9,040 bases of DNA from Pseudomonadota bacterium (GTDB lineage: Bacteria > Desulfobacterota > Desulfobaccia > Desulfobaccales > 0-14-0-80-60-11). The stretch covers positions 1 through 9,040 of the forward strand of contig JAHIKF010000274.1 in NCBI GenBank assembly GCA_018897875.1, read 5' to 3'. This document shows, one piece after another, positions 4,606 through 9,040 of the stretch. Made by a program: the position numbers and the translations under genes. The number at the start of each line of letters is the position of its first letter. The stretch's first letter is position 1. Under the pieces are notes generated by a model. That model was given only the letters and a program-made list of their open reading frames with translations. It searched no databases and was not told the origin of the DNA.

Positions 4606-7086
4606 ATGAATACCGATAACTTACAAAGGGTCCGGTTGGTTAAGTCATTGCCAACAACATGCCACCTTGTGGGCCTCAGACAGGCCTGCCGCCGGGTAGC
4701 GGTTGGATTGGTTGTCTTTTCCCTGGCTCTGTTCTTGCTGGGTCCCGCCTGGGCCGCCGACGGCGACCTGGATCCGTCCTTCAACCCCGGCGTCGGGGTG
4801 AAATCTGTTCCCATGCTCTGGGGGCGAATCAATTACGCCGACTCCATTGGCAAGATGATGATCACCGGGTCCTTCACGGAGATGGGGGGGTACCCCCGCA
4901 GCGGCATTGCCCGGTTGAAGGCCGACGGCAGCCTGGATGACACCTTCAATGCCGCGATCACCGGGTATGTGAACGGCTGTATACTGCTGAACAACGGCAG
5001 CCCCGATAGTCAGATGCTCATCTGCGGCGACTTTTCTATCCCCTCAAAGGACCCCTTAAAGCCCCCCTACTATGGTCTCGCCCGGTTAAATGCCGACGGC
5101 TCGGTGGATGACACCTTCGCCCATACCTTCACCACCGGCGATGGCGTGCAAGCAATGGGGAAGCAAGTGGACGGCAATATCGTCGTGGGGGGGTATGCCA
5201 TGAAGGTCAGCGGCTATCCCGACAATGCCTACTTCCTGGTGCGTCTTAATAACAACGGGGCCGTGGATACCAATTATATGCTCTCGGCCCCCGGCGGGAA
5301 CGTGAATGGCTTGTGGGTTGACCAGGGCGTTGCCGGCCAGGTGCGTCTCTTCGGCACCATCCCCCGCTTCTCCGACCCCACGCACGTGGATCACATGCTG
5401 CTCCTGAGCGCCGACGGCAAAACTAAAGTGTCGGGCATCGGGGACGAGATCGTTAACGGCACCATTCTCGGTATGACCTGGCAGGGCAGCAATACCGTCA
5501 TCTTCGGATCCTTCACCCAGGTTCACGGCCAGAGCAGGAATGGCATCGCCCGCTTGCTCCCCACCGGGGGCCTGGATCCCACCTTTATTATCGGCAGCGG
5601 CGCCAACGGCCATGTGAAACGGGCAGTGAATGATGACGACAAGCTGGTGCTGAATGGGTACTTCAACTCCTTTAACGGGACTCCTTGCGGCTACATGGTG
5701 CGCCTCAACAACGACGGCACGGTGGACGGCGAATTCAATAAAGGGGGGAGCGGGGCCGATGACCGCATCTGGAACGTTTTCAAACAGAGTGACTTGAGCT
5801 GGGTAGTCCTCGGCGCCTTCCAATCTTTCAACGGCTCCCCCCGTCAATGTCTCGCCAGCCTGGATATCAACGGCAATCTCACCTCTAACTACCCCTTGTT
5901 CACCACCAGTTTCCCGATTTCTGCTCCCAAGGTGTACGCCGTCCAGGACAGCCCCCAGGGAATCTATATCGCCGGCACCTTTTCACGCTATGGCGGCAAA
6001 TTGCACCGCCGGGTGGCCCGGGTTAACTACGACGGCACTCCGGATGCCTCCTTCAGAGCCGGGATAGGAGGGGTGGTCAATGGTATATCCATCCAGCAGG
6101 ACGGGAAGCTCCTCGTTGCCGGCCATTTCGGGGTTGGCACCGGCTATGTCGGCTGCACCAGCCTGGCCCGGCTCAACCTCGACGGCACCATGGATCTCAC
6201 CTTCAAACCCGTGTTGACGAAAGCGGACGGCTCCCTCCCCGATATTTTCATGGTCGATTCCTTGGACAACGGGCAGATCATGATAGGGGGAGATTTCGCC
6301 AAAATCGCCGATGCAAATCACGTCATGCAGCCCCGCACCGCCTTTGCCCGTCTGAACCCTGACGGCTCCCTGGACACCACCTTCACCGCCCAGATCACCA
6401 TCCCCAACGGCACCAATATCAAGGTCAAGGCCGGGGGGGAAATGAACGGCCTGTACCCCATAGGCGGATATGTCTTGTATAATGGGTCCCCGGCGGGGTT
6501 TTATACCCGCCTCACCAGCAACGGCGACCTGGATCCCGACTTTGGTCCCGCCGGCCCGGCGCCCCACATCAATCTCTTTGACGGGGAAGTGAGATGCGGG
6601 ACTGGCACATCCGACGGCCGGGTCGTGGTGGGCGGCGATTTTACCCATGTACATGATGGCCAAGGTTTCAATTTATCGCGCAGCTACATTGCCCGGTTCA
6701 CGGTCAACGGCTTATTGGATAACACTTTTGTCGCCAATCCCGGGGCCAACAACCCTATCTATGTCATTCAAAGGCAGGATCCCAAGGACAAGATCTTCAT
6801 CGGCGGGGCCTTCACTTCGTATAATGGGGTGGTCCGGAACTACGTGGCCCGGCTGAACCCCAACGGTTCCGTGGACACCACCTTCAATCCCGGGACCGGG
6901 GCCAATGGTCCGGTCTATGCCTTTGATTGGAATGATTATATCCGTAGACTCAGGATCGTGGGAGGTTTCACCAGTTACCAGGGCGTCAGCCGGCCGGGCA
7001 TCGCCCAGATCTTCGCCAGCGCCGGTTCATTTGACCCGGCCCTGTTTCTGTTGATTATCGATTCGCCAACCGGGTCCATTAAATAA
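4606..7086 (+). CDS. Secreted delta-60 repeat (DUF5122-type) beta-propeller protein
   Basis: An 826-residue exported protein. AAGGAGG (4591-4597), eight bases before the ATG, fixes the start. An arginine-rich n-region of about 30 residues leads into the hydrophobic stretch VGLVVFSLALFLL and the cleavage motif AWA|AD, after residue 50. The rest is repeats ending in DGxLDxxF. Copies sit at 52-59, 107-114, 164-171, 217-224, 320-327, 370-377, 422-429, 476-483, 526-533, 586-593, 639-646, 701-708 and 753-760, with degenerate ones near 270 and 806. Spacing is 50-62 residues. Each unit also carries a GGxF strand and an R/IARLN strand, as in the delta-60 repeat family (TIGR02608/PF17164), predicted to form beta-propellers. 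Fifteen motifs bound fourteen units. There is no enzymatic motif, transmembrane anchor or sorting signal at the C-terminus, so it is probably periplasmic, surface-bound or released. Its biological role is unknown; binding or adhesion is a guess. Confidence 0.94.
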   Translation: MNTDNLQRVRLVKSLPTTCHLVGLRQACRRVAVGLVVFSLALFLLGPAWAADGDLDPSFNPGVGVKSVPMLWGRINYADSIGKMMITGSFTEMGGYPRSGIARLKADGSLDDTFNAAITGYVNGCILLNNGSPDSQMLICGDFSIPSKDPLKPPYYGLARLNADGSVDDTFAHTFTTGDGVQAMGKQVDGNIVVGGYAMKVSGYPDNAYFLVRLNNNGAVDTNYMLSAPGGNVNGLWVDQGVAGQVRLFGTIPRFSDPTHVDHMLLLSADGKTKVSGIGDEIVNGTILGMTWQGSNTVIFGSFTQVHGQSRNGIARLLPTGGLDPTFIIGSGANGHVKRAVNDDDKLVLNGYFNSFNGTPCGYMVRLNNDGTVDGEFNKGGSGADDRIWNVFKQSDLSWVVLGAFQSFNGSPRQCLASLDINGNLTSNYPLFTTSFPISAPKVYAVQDSPQGIYIAGTFSRYGGKLHRRVARVNYDGTPDASFRAGIGGVVNGISIQQDGKLLVAGHFGVGTGYVGCTSLARLNLDGTMDLTFKPVLTKADGSLPDIFMVDSLDNGQIMIGGDFAKIADANHVMQPRTAFARLNPDGSLDTTFTAQITIPNGTNIKVKAGGEMNGLYPIGGYVLYNGSPAGFYTRLTSNGDLDPDFGPAGPAPHINLFDGEVRCGTGTSDGRVVVGGDFTHVHDGQGFNLSRSYIARFTVNGLLDNTFVANPGANNPIYVIQRQDPKDKIFIGGAFTSYNGVVRNYVARLNPNGSVDTTFNPGTGANGPVYAFDWNDYIRRLRIVGGFTSYQGVSRPGIAQIFASAGSFDPALFLLIIDSPTGSIK

Positions 7087-7133
7087 AGCGGGACCAAGGT
7101 TGTAATGTCCTTGGTGACGCTGAGGAACACCTG

Positions 7134-7163
7134 AAAAAGCCGGGGCGCAGGCCCCGGCTTTTT
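7134..7163. terminator. Bidirectional intrinsic terminator
   Basis: GCCGGGGC (7139-7146) and GCCCCGGC (7151-7158) form a perfect eight-base GC stem with the loop GCAG. An A-tract (7134-7138) precedes it and a T-tract (7159-7163) follows, so it can stop transcription from both sides. It lies 48 bases after the repeat-protein stop and also downstream of NagZ, which converges from the right. A smaller CCAAGG/CCTTGG hairpin (7094-7099 with 7109-7114) lies just before it. Confidence 0.92.
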
Positions 7164-7246
7164 CGCGATTGCGGCCCCGACCAGATGGTTTTATGGGCCA
7201 GAGGGAACACCAAACTGCGATCATACAGGTAATTTATCTTCTGTAG

Positions 7247-7297
7247 GGGCGGACCCATTTGTCCGCCCTCGGGTTGGGCGCACTCGCGGGTGCGCCC
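7247..7297. repeat. Twin hairpins of matched size
   Basis: GGGCGGAC (7247-7254) pairs with GTCCGCCC (7261-7268), and GGGCGCAC (7276-7283) pairs with GTGCGCCC (7290-7297). Both have eight-base stems and six-base loops (CCATTT and TCGCGG) and are separated by seven bases. The left part begins with the same GTAGGGGCGG as the palindrome at 4296. It appears to be a composite dispersed repeat; it lies between two convergent genes. Confidence 0.75.
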
Positions 7298-7386
7298 CCC
7301 CAGACCGTGAGCTTTTCTTAACTTCCATGCGCGCAACCAGGTATAATCTCACTGCCCGGTATACGCACCTCAAATACAAAAAAGCT

Positions 7387-8427
7387 CTACCGGGCGAAGT
7401 ATTCCCGCACCGCCGGTAATTCGGCGGACTCGCCCCCCAGGGTTTGGCGCAGCGAATTGAGGCGGGCCGCAGCCTCGCGGCCCCGAGGGGCCAGGGACGC
7501 ATCCAGTGCCAGGAGGCGGGCGGTTTCCCAGGCAGCCTGCCAGTTATTGCAGATCAGGAGCAGGTCGGCTCCCGCGGCCAGGGCCTCTTTGGCCCCCTGG
7601 GGCGCCGACAGGCTGGTAGTGATGCCCCCCATCTCCAGATCATCGGTGATGATCACCCCGTCAAACCCCAAGCGCCGCCGCAGCCAAACTTGTAGGGCCA
7701 CCGGGGACAGAGTGGCCGGGCGTTCATCCCATTTCGGCACTGACATATGGGCGGTCATGACCATGGGCACCCCGGCAGCCACTGCCTTTCGGAAGGGCAG
7801 GAGGTCCGCCTCCCGCTTGGGATCGCTGGAAAATGCCAGAGGCAGAACCTCGTGGGAGTCGGCCATCGTGTCACCCAGCCCGGGGAAATGTTTGGCCACC
7901 GGGATGACCCCGCCGGCCAGATAGCCCCGGATGGCGGCCAGCCCGAACCGAGCGGCTCGTTCCGGGTCCGAACTGTAAGCGCGGTCCCACTGGGGGCAGG
8001 CCGGCGACCGGGGCACGTCCAGAACCGGGGCCAGGTTAACATTGATCCCCACCAGGGTCAGTTCCCGGGCCACCTGCCGGGCCAGATACTCCACCTCCTC
8101 CGGGGTCCTGGTTATCCCCAGTTCCCGGGCCGGGGGGATGAGGGTGAAGGGCGTTTTCAAGCGCTGGACCCGGCCCCCTTCCTGGTCCACCGCCAGGAGC
8201 AGGGGCCGCCCGGTGGCCGCCAGGGCCTCTCGTTGGAGGTCCCCGGTTAACTCCCAGACTTGCTCCGGGCTCTCGATATTACGGGCAAAGAGGATGACAC
8301 CCCCAACTTTCAGGTCCCGCACCAGCTCCCGGGCCACCGCATCCACCCGGGGGCCGGGAATCCCCACCATGAGGAGTTGCCCCCAGGAGGAGGGGTGATC
8401 AGTTGCCGCCTGATTATCCGTGCACAA
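7387..8427 (-). CDS. nagZ: Beta-N-acetylglucosaminidase (beta-hexosaminidase) NagZ, glycoside hydrolase family 3
   Basis: A 346-residue protein of the usual length for single-domain NagZ. The enzyme removes N-acetylglucosamine from cell-wall fragments (GlcNAc-anhydroMurNAc-peptides) in the cytoplasm during peptidoglycan recycling; no signal peptide is present. Key motifs in order are VGGVILFARN (41-50), VDQEGGRVQRL (80-90), KHFPGLGDTMADSH (179-192) and ITDDLEM (260-266). By family knowledge the nucleophile is D262, and the flexible-loop pair D190/H192 supplies the general acid/base, so the active site is intact. One difference: the usual KHFPGHG is KHFPGLG here (L184), a change also seen in some other GH3 proteins. 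Translation starts at TTG (8427); GGAGG lies six bases upstream and no better ATG exists. No other recycling gene is next to it. An inverted repeat, GCCCGGTA (7354-7361) with TACCGGGC (7388-7395), spans its stop codon. Confidence 0.96.
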   Translation of the reverse strand: MCTDNQAATDHPSSWGQLLMVGIPGPRVDAVARELVRDLKVGGVILFARNIESPEQVWELTGDLQREALAATGRPLLLAVDQEGGRVQRLKTPFTLIPPARELGITRTPEEVEYLARQVARELTLVGINVNLAPVLDVPRSPACPQWDRAYSSDPERAARFGLAAIRGYLAGGVIPVAKHFPGLGDTMADSHEVLPLAFSSDPKREADLLPFRKAVAAGVPMVMTAHMSVPKWDERPATLSPVALQVWLRRRLGFDGVIITDDLEMGGITTSLSAPQGAKEALAAGADLLLICNNWQAAWETARLLALDASLAPRGREAAARLNSLRQTLGGESAELPAVREYFAR

Positions 8428-8433
8428 GGTTAA

Positions 8434-8438
8434 CCTCC
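8434..8438 (-). promoter_or_regulatory. Ribosome binding site fixing the TTG start of nagZ
   Basis: GGAGG on the minus strand, with six bases (TTAACC) before the TTG at 8427. No ATG or GTG with comparable spacing is present, and the first internal ATG (residue 20) would cut into the first strand of the barrel. Confidence 0.7.
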
Positions 8439-8473
8439 GCGTGTCTTCCGCTGTCTTGAAAAATTTTCCGTAG

Positions 8474-8511
8474 GGTGCGTCCTACGCACCAATTAACCGG
8501 AGAAATTGGTG
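8474..8511. repeat. Overlapping hairpins of the GGTGCGT/ACGCACC type
   Basis: GGTGCGT (8474-8480) pairs with ACGCACC (8484-8490) around CCT. The overlapping CACCAATT (8487-8494) can instead pair with AATTGGTG (8504-8511), so the two stems exclude one another. The first stem is of a common dispersed 'TAGGGTGCGTCCTACGCACC' type. It lies about 50 bases upstream of nagZ; switching behaviour is possible but chance is more likely. Confidence 0.6.
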
Positions 8512-8554
8512 GACCAGGCCACATTTTTTCTGCGCACTGCCAATACAGGTTGAC

Positions 8555-8574
8555 GGCGGGCACGGAGGCCCGCC
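8555..8574. repeat. Short GC-rich hairpin repeat
   Basis: GGCGGGC (8555-8561) and GCCCGCC (8568-8574) form a perfect seven-base stem around ACGGAG. The sequence is of the 'GGCGGGCACGGAGGCCCGCCCCAC' dispersed class. No T-tract follows, so it is not a classical terminator for either neighbour. Confidence 0.65.
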
Positions 8575-8648
8575 CCACCGGATTTTTCCTTCTTCCGGAT
8601 GAACCAAAGGCCCTGGCATGACTGCCGGAGAGTGATGTCCATCCGGCC

Positions 8649-8888
8649 TCAAGCCGGTGAGGGCGGATTATCGGGCCTCGTCATGATCTCCGCCAGATGA
8701 TAAAATTTCAGGTCCCGGGACGGCGCCCTGCCTAAGCCCTGCAAGTGGAGAAGACAGCTGTAATCCAGGGACACCAGCCCCGAAGCGCCGGTGGCCGACA
8801 CCGCGGTCAGGTAGGCCTCGCCCATGTCCCGGGAGAGCCCAGGGTGCTGCAGGCCGAAGGTTCCCCCAAAGCCGCAGCAGGTATAATA
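8649..8888 (-). pseudogene. C-terminal remnant of a LutA/YkgE-like (Fe-S)-binding CCG-domain protein
   Basis: The minus strand reads YYTCCGFGGTFGL at its left end and runs 76 residues from the first cysteine (codon 8879-8877) to a TGA at 8651-8649. It keeps the second CCG motif, then S..MG, TGA, LDYSCLLH, G...R and the terminal HLAEIM, exactly the order at the end of LutA/YkgE. These proteins take part in lactate (or glycolate) oxidation as a partner of LutB and LutC, and are about 240 residues long, so the first two thirds are missing. Upstream the frame closes at a TAG (8906-8904) and the DNA turns AT-rich, with no start codon or homologous sequence. The break at about 8889 looks like an insertion or deletion junction. 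The family call is strong; loss of function is inferred from the missing front. Confidence 0.85.
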
Positions 8889-9040
8889 GGGTGAAATAGT
8901 TACCTAAATTGAGCGATACCAATTGGAAAGTTCAAAAATCAAGACTTGCAAGTATCCAACAAGACCATTTTTAGGGGAAAGCTCTCGAAAAAGTCCCTTT
9001 GAGGTTAAAACGCAGTCAGAAAAGCGTAAAGATTATCACC
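8889..9040. mobile_element. Possible end of an insertion sequence (continues off the right edge)
   Basis: AT-rich DNA starts abruptly where the LutA-like homology ends, with GGGTGAAATAGTTACC (8889-8904) at the junction. On the minus strand a reading frame enters from the right edge, reads GDNLYAFLTAF and stops at 9007-9005, which would suit the tail of a transposase followed by about 115 bases of element end. No transposase motif lies in the window and the opposite terminal repeat is outside it, so the element family cannot be given. Alternatives are a deletion scar or ordinary intergenic DNA. Confidence 0.35.

Noticed and set aside
5086..5847. A 253-codon minus-strand frame (and a 226-codon one at 5983-6663) inside the repeat-protein gene
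   Set aside because: These are antisense frames of the regular delta-60 repeats. The repeated peptides in them mirror the coding repeats and no family is recognised.
8668..8922. An 84-codon minus-strand frame starting with MVSLNLGNYF
   Set aside because: It is the wrong frame. The frame next to it carries the unmistakable CCGFGGTF...HLAEIM sequence of a LutA-like protein.

Overview
The window looks like chromosomal DNA from a GC-rich, probably anaerobic bacterium of the former Deltaproteobacteria (Desulfobacterota). This is an inference from gene content: a stand-alone FMN-binding glutamate synthase-type enzyme with an N-terminal cysteine cluster, a large delta-60-repeat protein, a GAF-GGDEF protein and a LutA-type CCG-domain remnant. 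No rRNA, tRNA or CRISPR array was seen. The species cannot be named from the sequence.

Layout, left to right. (1) Positions 1-1127, minus strand: an FMN-binding glutamate synthase-family enzyme that runs off the left edge. (2) 1128-2841: about 1.7 kb without a convincing protein gene. It holds possible operator boxes, a promoter-like pair followed by a GC-rich stretch, and two elaborate palindromic repeats, one nested inside another inverted repeat. (3) 2842-3942, plus: a cytoplasmic GAF-GGDEF protein. Its catalytic GGDEF motif is intact, but both guanine-recognition positions are substituted and the inhibitory site is missing. (4) 3943-4605: a gene-free stretch with a heptamer tandem repeat, a perfect 28-base palindrome, the second copy of a 22-base CU-loop hairpin and a plausible promoter. 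(5) 4606-7086, plus: a secreted 826-residue delta-60-repeat (DUF5122-type) protein whose 15 evenly spaced motifs define 14 units, closed by a textbook bidirectional terminator at 7134-7163. (6) 7387-8427, minus: NagZ, a cell-wall-recycling beta-N-acetylglucosaminidase with a TTG start fixed by a strong ribosome binding site. (7) 8649-8888, minus: the last third of a LutA/YkgE-like iron-sulfur protein, cut off abruptly. (8) 8889-9040: AT-rich DNA that looks like the end of an inserted element.

The genes do not form one operon. The two plus-strand genes are 663 bases apart with their own signals, and NagZ converges on the repeat protein. What unifies the window is its intergenic DNA, which carries at least six kinds of short palindromic repeat. 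The observations most worth following are the altered nucleotide-recognition residues of the GGDEF protein, the 14-unit (2 x 7) architecture of the secreted repeat protein, the disrupted lutA-like gene with its insertion-like junction, and the 22-base hairpin repeated at two intergenic sites.
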